From assembly GCF_043290135.1 (NCBI RefSeq), contig NC_134710.1:320794017-320858016 (forward strand): 64,000 nt of DNA, read 5' to 3'. A program made the position numbers and the translations under genes. The stretch comes from Rhipicephalus microplus. Lineage: Eukaryota; Arthropoda; Arachnida; Ixodida; Ixodidae. This document shows, in pieces, positions 11,510-21,309 of this stretch (position 1 is its first letter; each line of letters starts with the position of its first letter). Below the pieces are notes generated by a model. The model did no database searches, was not told the DNA's origin, and saw only the letters and a program-made list of their open reading frames with translations.

Positions 11510-12620
11510 ACGAAAATTATGCCGTACATGACTTCCATGTCATAATTATCATGTCTAAATGTGTCATTTACCTTCATCGTATATTCACGTCACATGATAC
11601 CAAATTCAATATACGTGGAGTCACTTATGTTTGCCATGCAGTCATTTCATACCATACCAGTCTTCCAATATGTCATGTGAATAAAACCACTACAAGAGCT
11701 GCGAGACCATGAAATAAAAATCATGAGATTCCTGACATACATGTTATGATTTTCATGTTACGACTAGTCACTCATGTTCGTCATAGTCATGTTATGGCAC
11801 ACCAATTTCGGTATCAATACCATTATCGATACAGCCAGGAGAGCTAAAAGTCGTAGGTGGCTAGATAGATATGCTCAAAGTCGCCGAAGTTCGCCAAGAT
11901 ATGCTTCGCATTTAAAAGTTTTTTTTTTTTGGCTGAAAAACAACTTTGAAATGGCCACAAGCACACTATGACTATAGCATGTAGTAATGTTTTAAATAAC
12001 ATGCATATCATGATTATCATGTTCGAATGTGTCATTTACCTCCATTGTCCGTTCACGTCACATAATACTAAATTTTGTATATGTGAAGCTGGTGAAACAG
12101 CTGGAAGCACATCAGGACCGTTGCATGTAGTCAAGTTCTTACATGACACGCATGTCAAAATTATGTTTGCACCATATACTTTCGTCGCCAGTTCGTGTCA
12201 CGCAATACCAAATTTGGTATATGTGAAGCTAGCGAAACGACCGCGAGCGCACCATGAGTGTGGCGGGTAGTCATGACTTACATCACATACATGTCAATTT
12301 CCACATTAGGGTCTGTCACTTATGTTTGCCATATAGTCATTTCATACCATACCAGTTTTGCAATATGTCATGTGAATAAAACCACTGTAAGAGCTGCGAG
12401 ACCATGAAATGTAAATCACGAGATTCACGACATACATGTCATGATATTCATGTTATGACTAGTCACTCATGTTCGTCATAGTCATGTTATGACACACCAA
12501 TTTGGTATCAATACCATTATCGATACAGCCAGGAGAGCTAAAAGTCGTAGGCGGCTAGACAGATATGCTCAAAGTCGCGGAATTTCGCTGAGATATGCTT
12601 CGCATTTAAAAGTTTTTTTT
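11510..12620. repeat. Duplicated repeat array, about 695-bp period
   Basis: The block 11620-11925 recurs at about 12315-12620 with a constant 695-bp offset. It starts near gtcatttcataccataccag and runs through catgtgaataaaaccact and tcgatacagccaggagagct to the shared terminal atatgcttcgcatttaaaag. A second internal similarity with a different offset links atgtgtcatttaccttcatc (about 11560) with atgtgtcatttacctccatt (about 12030). The array is rich in TCATGT/ACATGA words and has no coding capacity. It looks like a complex satellite or tandemly duplicated mobile element. Confidence 0.8.
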
Positions 12621-13820
12621 TTGAAAACCAACTTTTTATGAAAGCAGGTACAGGGGTGCGATAGCCTAAATACAATTCGGTGCTATTTTTCGAGCAGCAA
12701 AATCTTACTTTTGGAGTACAAAAATGAAAGTTTGGAGCAGGTTATGGGGGCAAAGACATGAATTTTTCACCATGAAATAAAAAAGTTGGAGCAGTATAAA
12801 AAAGAAGGCTCAAATTTAGAAAAAATAGGATATGTATAAACCATTCAATATCACCTAAATCGTGGAGTGTGAATGTGAACACTGCCATTTCAATAAATGT
12901 AGCATTTTGAAACATTAAGTACATGTTAGCATTTTCTGCATCTGTCAAATCAATTGACAGATTTTTTTAATATACATATGGATCTGCCAAGCTCGCGACC
13001 TTGAAATTAGGGAGATCTTTAATAACGAGGAGTACGGGTGGCGAAAAAAAAAAAACTGCACACAATTTATTTGTTTTTAAAAAAAGCAGAAATGTTATAC
13101 ACTGCTCCAAATGATTTTCATTAGCTTATTTAAACGTCAATGATTATACTGTTACTCTGAAATATGTGGCGTACAAAGGTATGAGTAACTGGGCAAAATT
13201 TGCAGTGTCCCGTGACTAGCGCTTACAGCACCTTCCAAATCTCAATACGCTTTTCCGCAAAGCTCTCTAATTTGTCTTTGTTGTAGCTACGCAATTCTGA
13301 CAAAAGAAATAAAGAGTAAGCATTTTTTCCCGTTATCTTCATTTTTTGGCGTGGAAGTCCTTGCATGTTAAAAAAAGTATATTCTGCCCCCCAATTGTCA
13401 TTGGAAAAGTTCATTAGCTTAAGCAATTTTAGCCTGCACTGGGATCAACAATCCCTGGAGAACGAGTGGCACAAACTCTAAATCTATGCATTGGACAATG
13501 CAAAATCTGATGCTTTCAAATACAGCTTAGAGCACAAATTCACAAAATGAATATTTTTGGCATAAACGGTGATCACAATCCACAGAAAACCACTTTATGT
13601 GGCATACTTGATGCATCAGAAAACACCAGCAAACAACTACCAATGAAATTCCAATCAGATGCCAAGGAGGCTATTCACAGTAAGTCGGCACAGGCACAAC
13701 AGCGAGCGAACACAAACCTGCGCCGCTCTGCATGCATTTCACGAGGACAAAAGCCCAGCCAACACAAACATGCATCTAACTTTTACACGCGCGAGTGCCC
13801 AGTGCGCGAGGCAAGAATTA
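12621..13820. other. AT-rich stretch with no identified gene
   Basis: The stretch is AT-rich, with poly-A runs near 13047-13056 and 13077-13084. No frame has recognisable content. Confidence 0.5.
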
Positions 13821-14640
13821 CTATTTTTTAGTGGTACATGTTTTTCGAGAAAAAATTGGCCCTGTATGTGCATGTTTTACTGCAAATTTCGTCGAAAGAC
13901 GAGAGTCTTCCGTCTGGAGAGAGTGAACAAAACGTTTATTTGATGTTTTGCGCGAGAAAATCGGTGAATTGTATTCTAGAGGCGCTGCATTAGAGAGTCT
14001 CAATTCGTGCAACGAAGGCGAATGAGTGCATCCAAGGCATGAGCGCAATCTGCCAGTTATACATGAGCGCAATCTGCCAGTTATCTTCAGAAAGGAAAGA
14101 AGGCGTGCGCGCCTGTCTTGGAGGCGATAAGGAGAAGAACGCAAAGCGACGGGCAGGTGCCACCACTGTGTTGTCTTAGCGAAGGGTTGGAAACACTTGC
14201 CTTTTTGAGCATCACGTTGCATTGTCAGCGCAGCGTGATAAACACTATGGTCCTTAGAATTACTTATGTGTGCCTTCTCTAGTATAAGGATGCACATACA
14301 AAATATTGATGTGTCGCTATGGTGCCTAAGACATGCACAATAACTGCTTTTTAATTGACAATCAGACAAGTATGAACGCTGAAACTTGAGCAATATTGGT
14401 GGGCGCTGCAGATGGGGTTGGCCCTTCGGGTTACTGTTTGGTGCCATTTGGGGAATCGTTAAGGCGGATAAAAAGACAAATGTACAGACAGACAGACAGA
14501 CCAAAATTTTTCCTGCAAGTACTCAAAGAAAGACTATCGTCTTTAAAAATGTATGCAGGACCATTCACATGCAGGATCGTTGACTTAGTAGTGGGAGAGA
14601 GCCACCGTTGACGCACGTGTGCGACACCATTTTTGGTGGG
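13821..14640 (-). repeat. Unclassified long interspersed repeat, copy 1
   Basis: This ~750-bp unit matches 36392-37060 in the opposite orientation. Shared landmarks read here are aaaatcggtgaattgtattc, gagagtctcaattcgtgcaa, gttggaaacacttgcctt, gcaatattggtgggcgctgc and gacagacagaccaaaatttt. A 227-codon minus-strand frame (14504-13821) spans it, but the second copy has stops in the corresponding frame, so I treat the frame as fortuitous. A 24-bp tandem duplication lies at about 14039-14086 (catgagcgcaatctgccagt repeated). Confidence 0.75.
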
Positions 14641-15286
14641 CGATTGTTCACCCTCTAGTGACTAAATTGATGAAATACTGAAATGGATATATTCTCGTAA
14701 ACACTGACATCAGCTGCCCACAGTTATAAAGCTGAAACTGAAGCATGTGCTGTTCTGCAAGCTTCTTTGTTCATCCACACGTTTGTGTGGGTCAGGCCGT
14801 AATGGGATAGCTGCTCCGATTATGTGCCAGGTCCCCACAAGGCTGCGGCACAGTGGGCTGGCGCCGGCTGCAAAGCTTCTCTTCACGAGGTCACCGGAGC
14901 GCTTATTGGCCCCAACTACAGAGTGATGCGAAACGTAAAACTGCGTGTGATAGTGTTTTTGTATTTTTAAAATACAATGTGCGAAAATGCAAGCAAATAG
15001 GCTTGGAGCCCTATGTTTCTGGAATGCCAACCTATTTGGAGTGAGGTGGCTAATCGAAAGAGGTGACTGTAGACGAAAGAGCAAAGTTCATTGGACATCT
15101 GATTTATAGAGGGATTATGCCCATCACAGGCATCGCCTTCTATCATGAAAAAAAAAATACTGGAAAAAAGTGTACGAGGTCACATGTGTTATGAAAAACC
15201 AACAAGGATTAAACAAATCTTGCTGGAGTGGAGGTCGCATATACATACCAATGGGGCGCAGTTAAGCCACCCTACGTGCTGTTATG
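14641..15286. other. No identified gene
   Basis: This interval lies between the unclassified repeat and the 3' end of LINE A. I see no domain, repeat or splice pattern. Confidence 0.5.
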
Positions 15287-15643
15287 GCGGGAAGTTGTTG
15301 GGGGATGATGATGATATATGTTGTTTAATGGCACAAGGGCCATTGATGGCCAAAGAGCGCGAGGAAATGATATCGGATGAGAGCAATGGTTATGTTAAAT
15401 GGCTGTAAAAGGGCCTAAGCTTCTGCACTCTAAAGGTGCGTAAGACATCTATTTATTAGAATCATGAAACTGAAGTGAAGCATGCCTGGTGAGAATGAGT
15501 CTTAAGTTATCATGACACCATAGAATAGGAGTGTTATATTAGCACCGATACCTCGCCAGCGCCCTTGGTCCCAAGGGCTGAGAGACAGGTGCTCTCTTTA
15601 GATGTAGCATCCGCAGCAGCAGCCTCCTTTCAGAGGCCGTGCT

Positions 15644-15825
15644 ACCGATCCCTTGAGTAGATAACATGGAAAGTATTTACTTTCTTTAAGAATGCATTCA
15701 ATGCATTATATTTAAAAAGAGGTTCGCGACCAATACCGATCACTTGAGTAGATAACATGGAAAGTATTTACTTCCTTTAGGAATGCATTCAATGCATTAT
15801 ATTTAAAAAGAGGTTCGCGACCAAT
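15644..15825. repeat. 91-bp tandem duplication at the ORF2 3' end of LINE A
   Basis: Two adjacent copies at a 91-bp offset begin at accgatcccttgagtag and accgatcacttgagtag, and share taacatggaaagtatttact and aaaagaggttcgcgaccaat. The duplication covers the junction between the ORF2 end and the 3' UTR. Confidence 0.85.
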
Positions 15826-18800
15826 AAACATAGCTGGGTGAAGGGGTACGTTTTCCTTGTACGCTAGTGGAAAATGCTAGTGGAAATTTTTTCCTGTAAG
15901 CCTCTAGCTCAGAGCATTCAAGGAGTATGTGGAGTACGGTAAGTGGACGGCCACATCTGTGACAGCTGGGTGGGTCACCACCGGACAAAAGGTGTGTGTG
16001 CGTGCTGTGTGTGTGTCCTATTTTAAGCCGACAGAGACTGACCTCTGTACGGCGTGTTTTCGACGTGGGTGGCCAGTTACCGAGGTATGGTTTAATCAAG
16101 TGTAACTTGTTACGAGTTTGTAGATCCCATAACTTCTGCCAGTAAGCCCTGAGCTTTTTCCGTATGTTTGGTTTTAGGTCCATAATAGGAACAGCAACTG
16201 AAGAGTTGGCAGTGCTTCCGTTAATTGACGCAGCGAGCTGGTCGGCCAACACATTTCCTTTGATCTCGCGGTGTCCTGGCACCCAGCACACGATGATATG
16301 TTGCTTGGAAGCATAGGCCACGCAGAGTATTGAATAGAGGGATATAATTATAGGGTTTCTGTGTTTTTTTAGATTCTTTAACGCATTTACGACACTCGGG
16401 GAGTCTGTGTATATAACTACCCTTGGCGTATTCAATGCTTTGATGTGTTTAACGGCTACTAATAATGCGTAAGCCTCGACTGTAAAAATGCTTGTGCTGG
16501 TGGACAGAACGGCAGCATCCGAGAAGGATGGGCCGACCGCCGCATAGGACACGCCAGTATGGGACTTGGATGCACCAGTATAATATTCTGGACAGTCATA
16601 TTTATGTTGCAGCTCTAAGAAATACATCCGAATGTGTATGGGGGAGGCATGCTTTGTGACAGCTACGAAAGATGTGTCACAGTCTATAACCTGCCACTGC
16701 CATGGCGGGAGCCGCAGAGCGGGGGGGGCTGAGGTGGTATTCAAGCAGCGGGACATCTGTTTCTTCAGCTAAGTCTCTAACACTCAGCAAGAAAGGGCGT
16801 GCCATTGTGGGCCCATTGCAAAAAAGTTGAGAGCTGGACAGGTCGTTTATGGTGAAATATGCGGGTTGCTCACTGTTCGCATTTACTTTAAGGGAATATA
16901 TGAAGCAAGAATATTTTCTCTGCAGATGGAGTGACCACTTGTCCGATTCTACATAAAGGCTTTCAACTGGGCTTGTTCTAAAGGCGCCTGTGGACAGGCG
17001 GATGCCTTGATGATGAACAGGGTCCAACATTTTCAGAGCGCTCGGCACGGCAGAGTGATAGACTATTGCCCCATACTCAAGGCGTGAGCGCATAAGGCTT
17101 CTATACAGATTCATGAGGCACTTTCTGTCGCTGCCCCATGTTGTTCGCGACAGCACCTTCAGGATATTCATTGTTTTCAAGCATTCATTTTTAAGATGTT
17201 TTATGTGCGGTACAAAGGTTACCTTCGCATCTAAAATTACACCTAGGAACTTATGTTCTGTGTTTACGGGTAGACACTCACCCTTAACGACCAGTTCAGG
17301 ATCAGGGTGCAAGCCTCTTTTTCGTGAAAAAGGACACAGGTGCTTTTCTGTGGGTTTAGTTTGAACCCGTTTTCATCAGCCCATTTGGATACCTTGTTAA
17401 GGGCGAGCTGAACCTGTCGCTCACAGATCCCAAGAGAACACGATTGAAAACCTATCTGCACATCGTCGACATATGTTGAATAAAAGATATTATGTGGGAT
17501 GTACAGACGGAGAGAATTCATTTTTATAATAAAGAGCGTACAGCTGAGCACCCCACCCTGTGGCACTCGGGTTTCCTGTACAAATGTTCGGGACAGAACA
17601 TTGCTCACTCTAACACGGAATGTACGATCAGAAAGATAGCTTTCAATGACACTGAACATATTACCGTGTATACCTGTGTGAGAGGTCTCTCAATATTCCA
17701 AACCTCCACGTAGTATCGTAGGCCTTCTCCATGTCAAGGAACACAGATAAGAAAAACTGATTATGAACATAAGCCTCACGTATGTGTGCCTCGATACGTA
17801 TAAGATGGTCAGTGGTAGATCGGCCCTCTCTAAACCCGCACTGGTATGGGTCGAGCAATTTGTTTGTTTCTAAGTAGTGGAGTAAGTGGCAATTAATCAT
17901 TTTTTGAAATAGTTTGCAGAGACAGCTTGTTAACCCTATAGGTCTATAACTTGATACAGTAGAAGGATCCTTTCCCTGCTTCAAAATTGGAATTATAACA
18001 GCCTCCTTCCAGGAGGAGGGGTCACACCTGAAAACCATATGCGATTATAAAGAGAGAGGAGGGTTTCTTTAGTTTCGGAGGGTAGTTCCTTCAGCATCGC
18101 GTACATTACATTGTCAGAACCTGGGGTAGATGTATTACAGCAGCTGAGTGCTGTTTGCAGTTCTGCTAAGCAGAATGGTGCATTATACGCCTCATTTCTT
18201 GCGGATTTTCTTTCTAACTTTCGTTTTTCTATTCGTGCCTTGTAATTCTGGAAGGATTCGAGTAGTGTGAGGAGCTCGATATATGTTCGAAATGTGTGCC
18301 AAGAAAGTTGGCTTGATCCTCCAAGCTTTCCCCGAGGCTATCTACTAGTGGAAGGGAATACGTTTGTTGGCCCTTAATTTTCTTTACCTTATTCCACACT
18401 TTTCTCTCACCTGGTATGAGTTAATACTCGATATAAACTTTGTCCAGCTCTCTCGTCTAGCTTGTCGACGAGTTCTTCTTGCCTGCTATTTGACCCGCTT
18501 GAAATTTTTCAGGTTTTCTACTGTAGGGGAATCGCGAAGCAACGCCCATGCTTTGTTCCGAGTGGTCCGTGCTTTCCTGCATGCCTCGTTCCACCATGGG
18601 ACTCGCCGTTTAGAAGACATGCCGCTCGTTTTGGCAGTACATTTAGATGCGGCATCAAGTATAAAAGCTGTAAAATACGTGACAGCGTCATCTATGGTCA
18701 GGGCAGATAGCTAAGTCCATGTCATGTGTGTAAGAGTTCTATACCCTTCCCAATCAGCTGAGTCAATCTTCCATCGAGGAACCTGCGGGGGTAGTTGATC

Positions 18801-19452
18801 TTTGTTCGGCGCACTCAGGATGATTGGGAAGTGGTCACTCCCATAAGGGTTTTTAAGAACGTTCCACTTAAAAACAGGTAAAAGGGACAGTGATGAAATG
18901 CTAAGATCTACGGAGGAGTACGTGTTATTTGCAAGGCTAAAATACGTAGGCTCTTTTATATTTAAAAGACAAACTAGAAGAGAAAAGGAGCTGCTCAATG
19001 AGACGTTCTCGCGCATCACAGTGAGCATCGCTCCACAGGACATTGTGTGCATTAAAATCACCTAGAAACGGAAATGGCTCTGAGAGTTCATCTATTGATT
19101 CTAGATCACGTCTGTGTAGCTCTTGATGCGGTGGTATGTACACAGAACATATGGTAATGAGTTTATTAAAAAGTACAGCTCGAATGGCCACTGCCTCAAG
19201 GGCCATTTGAAGCTTCAAATGCTGGCATGTTATACTTCGATCAGCTATAATGGCCACACCGCCAGATGGTACGACAGCATCCTCCCGGTCTTTACGGAAA
19301 ATAAGATATTGCCGTAGGAAGTCCTTGTGCTTAGGAGTTGAGTGCGTTTCTTGCACACATAGCACTTTCGCATTAAACTTACTCAGAAGTTCTTGGACGT
19401 CATCTAAATTTCCAAGTATTCCCCTTACATTCCACTGTATGATTTTGTCCAT
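15803..19452 (-). pseudogene. LINE A ORF2 (endonuclease, reverse transcriptase, RNase H), broken
   Basis: ORF2 would nick target DNA and copy the element's RNA there. It starts at MDKIIQWNVRGIL (19452). The endonuclease shows VLCVQETHS, GDFNAHN and, after a frameshift near 18960-18990, YGSDHFPIIL. A linker (WWNEACRKARTTRNKAWALL) runs into a stop near 18490. The reverse transcriptase shows SYRPIGLTS, YQCGFREGRSTTDHL, LDMEKAYDTTW, then after a frameshift near 17665 VPQGGVLS and STYVDDVQ; another frameshift lies near 17320. RNase H shows YYTGASKSHTG, FTVEAYALL, IYTDSPSVV and CWVPGHREIKGN. The first catalytic Asp (expected YTDAS) is Gly through an A-to-G change, while Glu and the second Asp remain. 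The C-terminal finger is CHRCGRPLTVLHILLEC. At least three frameshifts and one stop inactivate it. Confidence 0.9.
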
Positions 19453-19504
19453 AGTGGAAAAAAAAAGGGAAAAAGTGCTGTGTGCAGAGGAGATGGAGAT
19501 TAGC

Positions 19505-20670
19505 TCATTTTACAGGGCCTTTGTCAGGCCCTGTAATCGGCGTCTTGTCCTTTTTGGGGCGGTGGAGAGAAGTTCGCCGCTCCTTCGGTGTTTCCTGCGC
19601 CGTTTGGCTAGAACTGGTATCCATACCCTTTTGCGAGGCACTAGACGCCCGCTCTATAGAGCGATCTGTGCGTCGCTTAGACTTCGCCTCGATCGATGAA
19701 GTCTTTGTCCCCACCGAGCTGGGGGTTGATGAAGCCCCCTAGGCCTCGTGATTGCCCTGGCTGCTGCCAGAGCTTGTAGAGGTCACTGGTGTAGACAGGC
19801 TGAATGTGGGCAGGGCAGCGCTGGCTGCTCGCGCCGTAGGGGCTTGTGGCATTGGCCTCGGCACGCTAGGCGCGGTCCGGGCAGCTGCCAAGGGCCTTAG
19901 TAGTGCCGCCCCTCGTTGCACCACTTTGGCAAAAGGTGTTTTGAAGGCCAGTGATAATGAGATCCGTTGTCTTGCTTCCCTGAATGTGATATTTTTCTTA
20001 ACTTTTAGAGTTATTATTTCTTTCTCTCTTTTCCAGGCTGGGCACGCTCTGGAGTATGCGGGGTGACTACCTTCGCAGTTAGCACAGAGGACCTTGTCAT
20101 GACTACATTCATCAGCATTGTGGCCGGTTGTGCCACACTTGGCACACATCAGCTGTCCTCGGCAGCTCTGGAATGCATGACCAAATCGCTGGCATTTGAA
20201 ACAACGCCTCGGGTTCGGAATGAAGGGTCGGACATGGAGTTTTATATAGCCAGTTTTGAGAGTCTCAGGTAAAATAGTTGTTGAAGGTGAGTATCAAGTG
20301 CTTTGTTGCTATTTCGTTGTTGTTACGTCTGATTTTGATGCGCTGGACATGTATTACACTTTGGTCCTTCCATCCATCAAGGAGCTCTTCTTCACTCAGT
20401 GTCATCAAATCTTCGTCCGATACCACGCCCTTCACTGTATTCATGGTACGGTGTGCGCTCACAGAGACGGGGATGTTACCAAAGGCTACATGGTGCGAGA
20501 GTTTATTGTACTGTTCCTTGTCTTTTAATTCGAGAAGTAGATCTCCACTTACCATCTTCGTGGCCTTATAACCGGTTCCAATGGTCTTTCTCAAGCACTT
20601 GGCCACAAGGAAGGGTGAGATTGCTCTAACTTTTGTAGACAATTGTTCGCAGTGGAGGACATGGTATTTT
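19505..20670 (-). pseudogene. LINE A ORF1 (Gag-like nucleic-acid-binding protein), broken
   Basis: ORF1 of I-type LINEs binds the element RNA. The N-terminal part (from 20642) contains KMVSGDLLLELKDKEQYN and VSDEDLMTLSEEELLDGW. A one-base frameshift near 20270 separates it from ETLKTGYIKLHVRPFIPN and three consecutive zinc knuckles: CFKCQRFGHAFQSC, CAKCGTTGHNADEC and CANCEGSHPAYSRAC. A basic, then proline- and alanine-rich tail follows to an in-frame TAG at 19739-19741. Beyond the TAG the same frame continues for 78 codons (SSIEAKSKRRTDRSIERA onward) to 19505, and this extension probably belonged to the original protein. The original initiator is uncertain because an ATG at about 20664 is in another frame. 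Confidence 0.85.
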
Positions 20671-20699
20671 GGGAAAGTTTCTCTGTTTTTGGGTTAGAG

Positions 20700-21290
20700 T
20701 AGTGAAGTTGCGTCGGTGCGTACCCTTTTCGAGGCACGATCAGTTAGAGAAGGGGTCGAGGATCCCATGGGAAAATGTGGATTTTTAAATAACGGCGCCT
20801 ACCACCCACCTCGGAGTCCAACAAGGGGACGTGGCAGAGCATGTGGGCATGTCTGCGCAACGCCAGCAGTACACAGTTACTATAACCCAATATGGTTTAC
20901 CCTAGTTTGGATAGCCACACAAGGTTAACCCTTTCGGCCAGAAAAAACAGAAGTAAATTGAAGAGAGGAGAGAACAGGAAAGAGTGAAAGTAAGAGAGAA
21001 AAACGAAGATGAACAGAGGGAGAGACAGGAAAAGGCGACTGCCGGTTTCTCCTGGGTGGGTCAGCCCAGGGGTGCCGTCTACGTGAAGCCGGGGCCAAAG
21101 GGGTGTGTTGCCGCCACTGGGGGGCCTTAAAGGTCCAATCACCCAGCATTGGCTCAACCCCCAAGGTTCCCTTTTCCCCGGACACGGCAAAGCCACGCAC
21201 GGCTAGGCGTGGGATGGAGCCAAAACTCCCCCGTTAGCTCGGGTCCGTGGTGTCGCTACACACCAAACGCCTACTTGCGCAGGCGCCCTT
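20700..21290 (-). promoter_or_regulatory. LINE A 5' UTR / putative internal promoter region
   Basis: This GC-rich noncoding leader lies between the 5' end and ORF1. On the minus strand it includes cccacgcctagccgtgcgtg and gctgggtgattggacc, followed by a long pyrimidine-rich tract (purine-rich on the plus strand, 20945-21030). Non-LTR elements of this group usually carry an internal promoter in the 5' UTR. That role is inferred from position only. Confidence 0.5.
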
Positions 21291-21309
21291 GCGGGGAGTT
21301 GTTGGGGGA

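Larger units (their letters stand above)
15306..21290 (-). mobile_element. LINE A: near full-length I-clade-like non-LTR retrotransposon
   Basis: The element reads right to left: a GC-rich 5' UTR (about 20.7-21.29 kb), ORF1 with three zinc knuckles, ORF2 with endonuclease, reverse transcriptase, RNase H and a terminal CCHC finger, a 3' UTR, and a short (ATC)n tail at 15306-15318. An RNase H domain plus knuckle-bearing ORF1 points to the I/Nimb/R1-type group rather than CR1 or RTE. It is flanked by gcgggaagttgttggggga (15287-15305) and gcggggagttgttggggga (21291-21309), 18 of 19 identical, which I take as the target duplication. It is about 5,985 bp long. Multiple frameshifts and stops make it non-autonomous today. 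Confidence 0.9.

Noticed and set aside
13821..14504. 227-codon minus-strand frame as a gene
   Set aside because: It lies in an interspersed repeat whose other copy (36.4-37.1 kb) has stops in the corresponding frame, and no domain is visible.
18364..18714. 116-codon plus-strand frame
   Set aside because: Shadow of LINE A ORF2, whose minus-strand linker (WWNEACRKARTTRNK) is clearly the coding sense.
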